Assembly (NCBI GenBank): GCA_039180025.1 | Contig: JBCDDZ010000005.1 | Location: 1-64,000, forward strand | Length of the DNA stretch: 64,000 nucleotides | Direction: 5' to 3' | From: Algisphaera sp039180025 | GTDB lineage: Bacteria; Planctomycetota; Phycisphaerae; Phycisphaerales; Phycisphaeraceae | In this document: one piece after another, positions 14,444-21,942 of the stretch | How positions within the stretch are numbered: the stretch's first letter is position 1 | How the letters are laid out: each line of letters opens with the position of its first letter | Position numbers and translations under genes: made by a program | The notes under the pieces: model-generated | Told to the model about the DNA's origin: nothing | Database searches by the model: none | Seen by the model: the letters and a program-made list of their open reading frames with translations, nothing else

Positions 14444-14712
14444 AGGTGGTTCTTCACGGCGGCCCAGTCGTAGCCGCACATGCGGCAGCGGAGTCGGGCG
14501 TCGGATTGTTCGTATTCGTCCAGCCAGTGTTCGGCCTGCCGCTCGGCGGTGGCCTCGCGCTTGGCCGGGGTGGGGTGGAGGTAGATCGATTCGTCGCCGT
14601 GCATCACTTCCCAGCGGTAGCCGTCGGGGTCGAGGTGGGTGCGGTACTCCAACTCGCTACGCGGCGGCAGGGGGTTCAGCGGGTTGCGCTGGCGGGGTGG
14701 GGGCATGTTCAT
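14440..14712 (-). CDS. Small phage protein with C-terminal CxxC
   Basis: 90 residues from ATG 14,712, which overlaps the TGA of the peptidase gene. The N-terminus is Pro-rich (MNMPPPRQRNPLNPLPPRSE), the middle resembles a small beta domain (HLDPDGYRWEVMHGDESIYL), and the C-terminus has CRMCGYDW, half of a zinc ribbon. Unknown function. Its upstream neighbour also ends in a zinc ribbon. Confidence 0.55.
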   Translation of the reverse strand: MNMPPPRQRNPLNPLPPRSELEYRTHLDPDGYRWEVMHGDESIYLHPTPAKREATAERQAEHWLDEYEQSDARLRCRMCGYDWAAVKNHL

Positions 14713-15629
14713 ACCGCGGCCTCCCACGCCACCAGCAGCGGCCCGCCGCAGACCGGACACTTCGGGTCGGGGGCGGTGGGGTCGATGTCGTCGGCGTCCC
14801 ACGCCAGGGCACAGTCGTCGCACCACGCGACATCGGCGAGCGGTTCGTCGAAGTCGTCCAGGCCTTCGCTCCAGTCGCCGAACCCGTAGTCGTCCGGGTC
14901 GTAGAGCGTGTGGTCGGGGACATACGGGATCGGCGGGTAGTCGCCCGCCGCGATGAGGTTGCGGGCGTTGTCCACCGTCCGCGTCCAGGCCGCCGCGTCG
15001 ATGGTTTCGTCGGGCGTGTGTTCGTCGTCGAACCCGATGCTGATATTGACGCCCGCGATGCCCAGGGCGGGACACAACACGGCCACGTCGCTGTAGCTGC
15101 CGTCCGCCTCGGCGTAGCCGCCGTAAGCCGGTTCGAGGATATTCAGCAGTTCGTCGGGTTCGCCGTCGTAGAACACCAAATCGGACGACCCCCGCCGGTC
15201 GAATTGCACCGCGAAGCAGTGATGCTTGAGCAGGTCGGCGTAGTGCTCGGCGACGTACCGCGACCCGATACAGCCGCGTTCCTCGGCCGGGACGATGAGT
15301 AGGGACGCCCCCGTGTTACGGAGCGCCCACAACGCCGCACACCCGGCCCGGTCGTCCGCGCCTAACCCGATGTCAGGGTGGGCCGAATGCCCGATGTGGC
15401 CGTGCCAGACCACGCGGCCGGGGCGGTCGAACACGGTATCGGTGTGGGCCACCAGTAGGATGGGATGATCGCCACTACCGGCCCCCGGAAGCCCCGGAAC
15501 ATAAACGGCGTCCAGCTGTTTCGGGACCGGTAGGCGAACGGCGTGGGGCAGGGACGCGAAGCGTTCGATTAAAGCGGGTTCGCTGGATCGGATCGCTTCG
15601 GTGAGTTGGCGTTTGCTTGCTTCGAGCAT
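14709..15629 (-). CDS. M20/M28-like metallopeptidase with C-terminal zinc ribbon
   Basis: 306 residues from ATG 15,629 (GGGAG site upstream); the longer frame upstream is low-complexity readthrough. The catalytic layout is of the co-catalytic zinc exopeptidases: LLVAHTDTVF (metal His and nearby Asp), GLGADDRAGCAALWAL (bridging Asp) and VPAEERGCIGS (Glu-Glu catalytic/metal pair), with a late DDEHTPDE segment. A zinc ribbon CDDC...CPVCGG ends the protein. Such peptidases are unusual in phage early regions; it might process a host protein or small peptide. Substrate unknown. Confidence 0.65.
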   Translation of the reverse strand: MLEASKRQLTEAIRSSEPALIERFASLPHAVRLPVPKQLDAVYVPGLPGAGSGDHPILLVAHTDTVFDRPGRVVWHGHIGHSAHPDIGLGADDRAGCAALWALRNTGASLLIVPAEERGCIGSRYVAEHYADLLKHHCFAVQFDRRGSSDLVFYDGEPDELLNILEPAYGGYAEADGSYSDVAVLCPALGIAGVNISIGFDDEHTPDETIDAAAWTRTVDNARNLIAAGDYPPIPYVPDHTLYDPDDYGFGDWSEGLDDFDEPLADVAWCDDCALAWDADDIDPTAPDPKCPVCGGPLLVAWEAAV

Positions 15630-15675
15630 GGGGATAGCTCCCGTTGGGTTCGGGGTGGTGGGGGCGGGGGTTGAT

Positions 15676-16929
15676 TCAATCGACGAGGAAATGCGTTCCC
15701 TCGCGGCTGGTATACAGCTGGTCGCATTGATCCCAGACGTGCATATCCGAGTCTTCGACGTAGACGATTTCGTCGTTGGGGTAATACTCGTGGTTGATGT
15801 CGCAGTAGCTGTAGTTGCGGTCGAGGCAGTATTCACACACGACATCCCCGTTCGCCACGGTGGTGGCTTGATCGGATGAGGTGCGTTCACCGCAGCAATC
15901 ACAAACCACCCCGTCTTCGGCGACCGGCTCGAACCAACCCCATACGCGGTGGGGGTAGGCGCTGGCCGTGTAGAGCCGCGTGCTGCCGTGGTTGATGTAC
16001 ACCGTGTCGATGTCGGACAGGCTGTAGGCCTGCGGGCCGGTGTTGGCGACCCCGATACGACGCAACAGCTGGCCGACGCCGTTGTAGATCAACTCGGCCG
16101 CCTTGCCGTCGCCGTTCGCGTAGACGTTGCTGAGTACCGCCGCGTCGCGTGTAGCGTTCACAACGCCCCACGCCCGGCCGACGTAATCGCCGGATAGCTT
16201 GTCTTCGAGCAACGCGACGAAACTACCCGGCGAATTGAGCAAGGTAAGCGGGGCTAAGCCAAACTCCCGGCCACGGCCGAAGCACGACGTGACGCCGCCG
16301 GTGTTGTCGCAGTTGCCGTAATGCCCCAGCCGTTCGATGTGCTTCGGGTTGAACGAAAGAATCAAACGGTGATTGACAATCTCTTTGCGGATGCTGTCCG
16401 CCGCCCACGCGTTGGCTTGGATCAAAACCGATATCAGGTTGCGGGCGCGGATATTAAGCAGCGCGGACGTGTCGCCCGCGTTGAGTTTGTCTTCGGCACG
16501 GCTTAACACCTTGCCCGTCTTGGCCCGGCCGATCATGCCCGATTGCAACGCCGTGCGGATACCGGTTTCGGTGAGGATCGCGGCGGGCAGGATGTCCCGG
16601 ATACCGGCGTCCGACCCGTCCGTGATGCCGTTGAGGTGTTCGTTGAGCGTGGCGAGGTGTTGGGCGATGGTGTACCGCGCGCAGAGCGTATCGAGTTGAT
16701 CCGCTTCGGATTCGATGTCTTCGGTGTCGATGGAGACGGTATATGGCCCGTCGAGCAGCGGGCGGATATCCGCTAATGATTCGGTATGGGCGTCGATGAG
16801 TATTTCAGCGTCCGAACGGCGTTCGATGTCGCAAGGTTTTTCATCCGTTCGATTGAGGATGTTGGCAATCACGCTATCGGCGTCGAATTGCTCATGGATC
16901 GGCAACAGGTTTTCTACCGGGGCTGACAT
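15676..16929 (-). CDS. 417-residue phage protein with C-terminal double zinc ribbon
   Basis: Begins MSAPVENLLPIHEQFDADSVI after a GGGAGAAAG site. The middle (LILSFNPKHIERLGHYGNCDNTGGVTSCFGRGREFG) includes a segment rich in Gly and Cys. The C-terminus has CDCCGERTSSDQ...CEYCLDRNYSYC, which can form one or two zinc-binding sites, then a Tyr/Asp-rich tail. No known enzyme family is recognised. It heads the main part of the second leftward operon after the 24-residue leader peptide, so it is probably expressed early. Confidence 0.55.
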   Translation of the reverse strand: MSAPVENLLPIHEQFDADSVIANILNRTDEKPCDIERRSDAEILIDAHTESLADIRPLLDGPYTVSIDTEDIESEADQLDTLCARYTIAQHLATLNEHLNGITDGSDAGIRDILPAAILTETGIRTALQSGMIGRAKTGKVLSRAEDKLNAGDTSALLNIRARNLISVLIQANAWAADSIRKEIVNHRLILSFNPKHIERLGHYGNCDNTGGVTSCFGRGREFGLAPLTLLNSPGSFVALLEDKLSGDYVGRAWGVVNATRDAAVLSNVYANGDGKAAELIYNGVGQLLRRIGVANTGPQAYSLSDIDTVYINHGSTRLYTASAYPHRVWGWFEPVAEDGVVCDCCGERTSSDQATTVANGDVVCEYCLDRNYSYCDINHEYYPNDEIVYVEDSDMHVWDQCDQLYTSREGTHFLVD

Positions 16930-17092
16930 GGCTTTCTCCCGTTTGGAGTTTGTCGCGTTGCCCGAGTTGGCTACTTACCAACCCCAACACAACGCACGGG
17001 TTTCTGCCCCGCGTTTTTTACAACTCGCGGGGCGAAAGCCGCCCGTGGCCAGCCAGACGCACGGGCGGCACGATAAAATTCGTGGCCCGGCG

Positions 17093-17167
17093 TCAGCCGA
17101 GTAGGTTGATGGCGAGAGCGAGCGCACCGCCCGCGGCGGTCCCGATGAAGAAGTAGACGTTTGGCAT
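17093..17167 (-). CDS. 24-residue single-span membrane micro-protein
   Basis: Reads MPNVYFFIGTAAGGALALAI then NLLG and stop. It is one hydrophobic helix with small residues, preceded by GGGAC nine bases before the ATG and by leader motif copy 3. The first gene after a promoter-like element with a clean ribosome site makes it more than a random frame. It could be a small holin-like or regulatory leader peptide. The extension to 17,398 in the same frame is low-complexity and unlikely. Confidence 0.4.
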   Translation of the reverse strand: MPNVYFFIGTAAGGALALAINLLG

Positions 17168-17208
17168 GGGTTGCGTCCCGTGTGTTAGGCGAGCGGATCG
17201 ACTCGCGG

Positions 17209-17220
17209 TGAATGTGTGAC
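17209..17220 (-). promoter_or_regulatory. 12-base leader motif, copy 3
   Basis: Exact GTCACACATTCA on the minus strand. It is followed by CTAACACACGGGACG, where GGGAC serves the 24-residue gene, and preceded exactly 30 bases upstream by ACTTGC, as at copy 1. The spacing match over 48 bases suggests a phage-specific promoter or operator. Confidence 0.45.
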
Positions 17221-17282
17221 ACCGCAACCATGCAACACGTTTCGCGGGATGCAAGTCTATTTCGTTGTTTTTATGGTGTTTT

Positions 17283-17351
17283 CGCGCACGACGCGCACGG
17301 ACAGATGGACGCGCACGGGCACGCGCACGCGCGCGAAAGAGGACGCGCACG
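17283..17351. repeat. Five-copy CGCGCACG cluster
   Basis: CGCGCACG begins at 17,283, 17,292, 17,310, 17,322 and 17,344, five copies in 69 bases, several extended to GGACGCGCACGG. The stretch is alternating purine-pyrimidine and CpG-rich. Location in a control region suggests protein-binding iterons or a Z-DNA-prone element. Confidence 0.5.
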
Positions 17352-17473
17352 GCGGGACGCGCGGCGCGCGGGGACGGCCCCAGGGGGGCGGGTGGCACCT
17401 TCGGGTTGAGCGGGACTCCGGGCGGGGGAGGTTTACTTACTGAATCCCGGCACGTAGAAATTCGAGTTTTTTA

Positions 17474-18439
17474 CTAATCAATATCCTGGATTTCAGGAAA
17501 TTGATTTGGATATGTATTTTTCACCCAACTATCAATCGAGTACCGCAACTTAGCGTATGCCGGATGCGGATCATTCATCTTGAATCCCGAATACGTTGGC
17601 GCATAATTCTTCAACAACTTGTAGTCTTCAATATACGGTATGAACGCATCGCCGAACGTGGTTTGTGCGTTCATTGCCAGGAGAACGATTTCAGAATTCG
17701 AGAGATGCGCACGGAGTACCTTGACCAAGCTGTATTTAGCGTCGAAATCGAGAGCCGTGTCGTCAGCACAATCGACAAACTTAACTATCTGAAAAAACAG
17801 CCGAAAGTAATTGCCAAGCGTGTCAAGATATTGCTGCTTTTACGCTGCGGCATAGATCTTCCCCCATTGAATATTCGGGTCATTCAAATCAATTTTCTTC
17901 TCTGCGACTAAGCCATTGCATTCTTCAATTATGTTGTTGACGATGTGAGTGAATGGTTTGTCGTTAGTCCGCCTGCCCTGATATGTCACCGTGGTCCGCG
18001 CAACTAGCTCCTGCCAGCTATTGAGCATTTGAAAAAACTGATTCGTGATTGCTTGTTGGCCGAGATGCTGATTTTGACGAATCATTTCGTCCTTCTGGCC
18101 CTCTAGTTGTTCAGTGTTATCACGCAGTTCTTTCTTTTGAAGACGCAATGTTTTCTGGCCAAGCAGCAACGTGAATATCACGCCGACCAACGCACCGCCG
18201 CTGAACAGTGCTGTGAGTATGTTGAAGCTATCCCCGAGTAATGCGGTGTTGCCGAAGATACTCCCCCCGTGTGGCCCCAAAAACTGGCCGAGCATTACAT
18301 ATCCCAGCACCAGAAAGCAGAAAAAGACGATCAAGAACAACCCACTAACCAACCCAATAATCACTCGGGCCGGAATTTTATGAGGATCGTGCTGGTCAAA
18401 CGCCTCGATCGCCTCCCGGATGTCGTCTTCGTCGCGCAT
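17474..18439 (-). pseudogene. AbiC-like putative phage abortive-infection protein, one in-frame stop
   Basis: One reading frame of 322 codons including the terminator, interrupted only by a TAA at 17,842-17,840. The N-terminal 199 residues have two membrane spans (VIIGLVSGLFLIVFFCFLVL; FNILTALFSGGALVGVIFTLLL), a coiled coil and QFFQMLNSWQELV. After the stop the same frame goes on KQQYLDTLGNYFRLFFQIVKF, KYSLVKVLRAHLSNSEIVLL and YIEDYKLLKNYAPT. This order of membrane pair, coiled coil and YFR...LRAxLS...LLKN matches the putative AbiC abortive-infection family. It is AT-richer than neighbours and antisense to the late genes, so a defence moron. The stop may be a real knock-out or a sequencing error. 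Confidence 0.65.
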
Positions 18440-18547
18440 AACTTCATCGTACCGACGTGATAATTCTGCTGCCAGCGGCCATATTCCCTGGCTTTTTTAC
18501 ATTCCGGGTGGCCTACTTCCCATGAACTCGACCGGGGAATCCTATCT

Positions 18548-18961
18548 GTGGCCGCGCATCTCAACCAAAAACTCGTCACCGCTCACCTCAACAAGCTCGC
18601 CCGGCAGCACACCGAGATCGACGGCGTGATCCTGACCCGTGCCGAGGCCGCGGCGGTGATGCTGTTCAAGCACGCGGTGGGGTTCCACGAAGCCGCCCCC
18701 AACGACACGAACGACGAGCCGCGGATGCTGTACTACCCGCCCAAGCAGTGGGCGATGTCGATGCTGCTCGACCGCCTCGAAGGCAAGGTCGCCAACGCCG
18801 ACGAGAGCGCCAAGCAGAACGTCGGCAAGCGGTCAGATGAAGTCGCGGAGATGGCCCAGGAACGGGCCAGGGAAACCGGTGACGCGATCCTCGCCAAGAT
18901 CACCGGGGCAGAACAAAGGCACGCTGGGCGGCCTGCGGGTGACGCTGAACCCCAGCCGTGA
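18548..18961 (+). CDS. Candidate terminase small subunit
   Basis: 137 residues from a GTG at 18,548 with GGGGAA upstream. Mostly helical: LTRAEAAAVMLFKHAVGFHEA, then YYPPKQWAMSMLLDRLEGKVANADESAKQN and a charged helical tail. The KQWAMSMLLDRLEGK helix resembles segments seen in phage small-terminase-type proteins, and it is the first rightward gene before TerL, the usual place for TerS. The family match is weak, so the call is mainly positional. Two other genes separate it from TerL. Confidence 0.4.
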   Translation: MAAHLNQKLVTAHLNKLARQHTEIDGVILTRAEAAAVMLFKHAVGFHEAAPNDTNDEPRMLYYPPKQWAMSMLLDRLEGKVANADESAKQNVGKRSDEVAEMAQERARETGDAILAKITGAEQRHAGRPAGDAEPQP

Positions 18962-19047
18962 TTCCTGGGGGCGACGAAACAGCCCTCAACTTTCCGGGTA
19001 GCGATTCGATCCGTCACCCGGAATTTCACTTCTAGCCTGGAGACCAC

Positions 19048-19308
19048 ATGCCAGAACAAGTAGACCTCAAGCCGTTCGTCGCCGACGCGATCAGCTCTCG
19101 CCTCAAGTCTGGCGGCCAAGGCCACCACGTCACCGTCCTCGACAACGGACGCAAGCGGATCATCGCCCCCGAGGGTGCCCTTGAACACGCGGGCGTCCGC
19201 TCGCGGCTCATCCGTCCTTGCATTCCGCCTACGGAGACCCCATGCCCGATACCGCCAAAACCACCAACGCGGAGTAAGGCACAGGCCACGGCGCGGAATG
19301 AGAGTTAG
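19048..19308 (+). CDS. Small phage protein
   Basis: 86 residues starting MPEQVDLKPFVADAISSRLKSG after TGGAGACC. The first 50 residues look like a small domain (HHVTVLDNGRKRIIAPEGALEHAG); the rest is Pro/Thr-rich. No family recognised. Its last four bases overlap the end of the convergent collar-protein gene. Confidence 0.5.
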   Translation: MPEQVDLKPFVADAISSRLKSGGQGHHVTVLDNGRKRIIAPEGALEHAGVRSRLIRPCIPPTETPCPIPPKPPTRSKAQATARNES

Positions 19309-19973
19309 TTCGCGACCTTCATTATGTAGAGCAATGCGACGTTGCGTGGACGGGTTTCGGTTTCTTCTCCAGCAGGTTGGGTAAGAGCATCGGGTCTTCC
19401 CCGGTTCTGTCCGTGCGACTGACCGTGGTTGTGTGCCCACGGTCCTTGGACTGGCCCATCGCCATTCCCGTAAGCGTATCTATGCACATGAGCCTCGAAA
19501 CTGTCTGTTTGAAAGCTGCCCAATACCCGATCGATATCCACGCTTCGTCCGTTATCTAAGCCTCGGATAAATTCCCCTCGCAAGTCGGGAAGTACAAACC
19601 GCTCGTCAGGAAGAGTTGCTGAGAATCTTTCAAAATGCTCGAACAAATCGCTGTAATCGTGTTTGCTCAGAGTTTGGCCAGCACATGGCAAGAAGCCCGG
19701 CGGCAGATCAGCTTCTGTTCCCCAGTAGGCGAGCACAGTTCCAATAGGCACGTCTCTAGACGGGTGCGTGTGTCCTACTGTCAAGGCCGAACTTAGTTGC
19801 TTCTGAACTTCAGTTTGAATCAACGGCGGAGCGCTAATCGAAAGCTCTTGTTTAACACCTGCTTTGATACGAGCCTCTACAAACACAATAGCGGTAACAC
19901 CTGCCGCAAACGCACCCACGATTCCAGAAAGAAAAACAACAACAAAAGTCTTCTTGACATCATCACCCGGCAT
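19305..19973 (-). CDS. Membrane-anchored phage tail-collar domain protein (moron)
   Basis: 222 residues with GGAG upstream of the ATG. An N-terminal membrane span (KTFVVVFLSGIVGAFAAGVTAIVF) is followed by a short helix and a tail-collar domain: IGTVLAYWGTEADLPPGFLPCAG, YSDLFEHF, FVLPDLRGEFIRGLD, then a His/Gly-rich loop (HAHNHGQSHG-like) and RPRNVALLYIMKVAN, the classic collar C-terminus. Collar domains normally sit at the tips of tail fibres; anchoring one to the membrane is odd. It is antisense, AT-richer than its neighbours, and placed between the TerS candidate and TerL, so a moron that may be expressed from the lysogen. Confidence 0.7.
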   Translation of the reverse strand: MPGDDVKKTFVVVFLSGIVGAFAAGVTAIVFVEARIKAGVKQELSISAPPLIQTEVQKQLSSALTVGHTHPSRDVPIGTVLAYWGTEADLPPGFLPCAGQTLSKHDYSDLFEHFERFSATLPDERFVLPDLRGEFIRGLDNGRSVDIDRVLGSFQTDSFEAHVHRYAYGNGDGPVQGPWAHNHGQSHGQNRGRPDALTQPAGEETETRPRNVALLYIMKVAN

Positions 19974-20028
19974 TTAATAGCTCCATTTTGGGGAATTTTT
20001 ACCAGAGCAGCATAGCTCACACTACTTT

Positions 20029-21942
20029 ATGGCTAACTCGTTCGTTGACAAGCCGAACCTTACCGAGCCGTTCCCGGATACGCCACCGATCTGGATATGT
20101 CCGGTGACCGGCTGGAAGGTGCCCAAAGCCCCCGCGAAGAACCTCCAATGGCGGGCGGCCTTACTCGCTCAGGCCGACGCCGACCCCGGCTTGCAACACG
20201 CGTTGTATCAGGCGTCGAGCGAGTCGTTGCTGTTCTGGCTCAACGCCTTCGGCTTCACCTTCCGCGTCCAGGAGACCGACGAGGCGGGCAAGGCCCGACC
20301 GGCCCGTCACAAGTACATCCCGTGGGTGACGTGGGCGATCCAGGACGAACACCTGCTGGCCCTCGAAGACGCGATGGAGACGGGCTATCACCTCTTGACC
20401 GACAAGTCGCGCGACATGGGCTCGTCGTGGAACCACATCGGCGCGATCCACCACCAGTTCTTGTTCCAGGACGATTCGCTGTTCCTCGAACTGTCCCGCG
20501 TCGAGTCCGACGTGGACCAGCCCGGCAACCAGCGTTCACTCATGGCCAAGCACGACATCATCCACAAGATGCTGCCCGAGTGGATGCAGCCCAAGATCAA
20601 GCGGACGCGGCTGCACATCGTCAACGAGAGCAACGGGTCGCGCATCGACGGCGAGTCGTCCAACAAAGCCGCGGGCTCGGGCGACCGACGTAAGGCCGCC
20701 TTGCTCGACGAGATGGCGAAGATGGAACACGGCGACCGGATCAAGGCCGCGATGCAGGACGTGACGCCGTGCATCCTCTCGAACTCGACGCCGTGGGGTC
20801 CGGGCACCGCGTACTCGAAGTGGCGGGCGTCGGGCCAGGTCAAGGTGTTCGTGCTGCCGTGGTGGGAACACCCCGAGAAGGGACGCGGCCGGTACACCCA
20901 GCAGGTCAAGAAGACCAAGAAGTGGAAGATCCGCTCGCCGTGGTACGACAACGAGGCGAAGAAGCGGTCGCCGCAAGAGATGGCCCAGGAAATCGACCTC
21001 GACCACATCGGCTCGGGCGACGTGTTCTTCGAGCCTACCGTGATCGAGGAACACAAGCAGCAGTTCGCCCGCAAGCCCCGCAACACGTTCAGCATCGACT
21101 TCGACCGCACCGTGCAGTCGAAGGACATCCCGAAGATCCTGCAACGCGCCCAGGCCGAGAAGGTCCGCGCCCGTGCGGGCAACGAACTCAAGGTGTGGGG
21201 CCGCCTGATCGGCAGCCGCCTCGATCAGACCCTCAACTACGTCGTCGCCTGCGACATCTCGAAGGGCACCGGGGCGAGCAACAGCGTGGCTTCGGTCGTC
21301 TGCGTCGAGACCCGCGAGAAGGTAGCCGAGTGGAGCGACGCCAACACCCCGCCGTATGAGTTCGGGCGGACCGTCTGCGCCCTCTGCCTCTGGGTCGGCG
21401 GTGCCCGCCGCAACGGTCGCCCCCTGCTGATCTGGGAGGCTAATGGTGCGCCCGGCTGGGACTTCGGTCGCCAGGTCGTCAAGGTCCACCAGTACCCGTT
21501 CTACTGGCGCGACCAGATCGTCGGGCAGACCGACGAAAAGGAAAACAAGCGCTACGGCTGGCACAGCAGCAACCAGAAGAAGGCCGAGGTGTTAGGCATC
21601 TACCGCCGGGCACTGGCCCACGGCGGGATCATCAACCACAGCACCGAAGCGCTCAACGAAGCGTTGACCTACGTCCACTTCACCGGCGGCAACATCGGCC
21701 CGTCGGCCCTGGTCGCGGAGAGCGAGTCGGCCCGCGCCACGCACGGCGACCGCGTGATCGCCGACATGCTGGCCGTCCTCGCCCTCGGGAAAGCCGCGGG
21801 CGGCCGTGCCGCTGTCGGTAATCCGCCCAAACGCCTCGCCCCCGCCAACTCCATCGGTGCCCGGATGCGGGCGCGCTTGCGGCAGCGACAGCGGCAGGCG
21901 GGTCGGACCTTCGACTTCACCACGGACACGCACGATGCCTAA
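20029..21942 (+). CDS. Terminase large subunit
   Basis: 637 residues. The N-terminal ATPase has an unusual P-loop-like region LLTDKSRDMGSSWNHIG near residue 125-140, an ALLDEMAKMEH Walker B at about residue 225 and an LSNSTPWG coupling motif. The C-terminal nuclease begins with VVACDISKGTGASNSV (catalytic Asp), has IWEANGAPG in the middle and ends with GDRVIADMLAVLALGK (second Asp), the RNase H-like pattern of TerL. It cuts and drives DNA into the prohead through the portal. Its stop overlaps the portal start by 8 bases. Confidence 0.85.
   Translation: MANSFVDKPNLTEPFPDTPPIWICPVTGWKVPKAPAKNLQWRAALLAQADADPGLQHALYQASSESLLFWLNAFGFTFRVQETDEAGKARPARHKYIPWVTWAIQDEHLLALEDAMETGYHLLTDKSRDMGSSWNHIGAIHHQFLFQDDSLFLELSRVESDVDQPGNQRSLMAKHDIIHKMLPEWMQPKIKRTRLHIVNESNGSRIDGESSNKAAGSGDRRKAALLDEMAKMEHGDRIKAAMQDVTPCILSNSTPWGPGTAYSKWRASGQVKVFVLPWWEHPEKGRGRYTQQVKKTKKWKIRSPWYDNEAKKRSPQEMAQEIDLDHIGSGDVFFEPTVIEEHKQQFARKPRNTFSIDFDRTVQSKDIPKILQRAQAEKVRARAGNELKVWGRLIGSRLDQTLNYVVACDISKGTGASNSVASVVCVETREKVAEWSDANTPPYEFGRTVCALCLWVGGARRNGRPLLIWEANGAPGWDFGRQVVKVHQYPFYWRDQIVGQTDEKENKRYGWHSSNQKKAEVLGIYRRALAHGGIINHSTEALNEALTYVHFTGGNIGPSALVAESESARATHGDRVIADMLAVLALGKAAGGRAAVGNPPKRLAPANSIGARMRARLRQRQRQAGRTFDFTTDTHDA

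Larger units (their letters stand above)
16930..17473. promoter_or_regulatory. Second control region between leftward operon and accessory genes
   Basis: 544 bases holding a 24-codon membrane micro-gene (17,093-17,167), leader motif copy 3 (17,209-17,220), a cluster of five CGCGCACG words (17,283-17,351) and an extremely G-rich patch (17,381-17,395). Nothing else gene-like is seen. It separates the leftward early operon from the accessory and late region. Confidence 0.45.
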
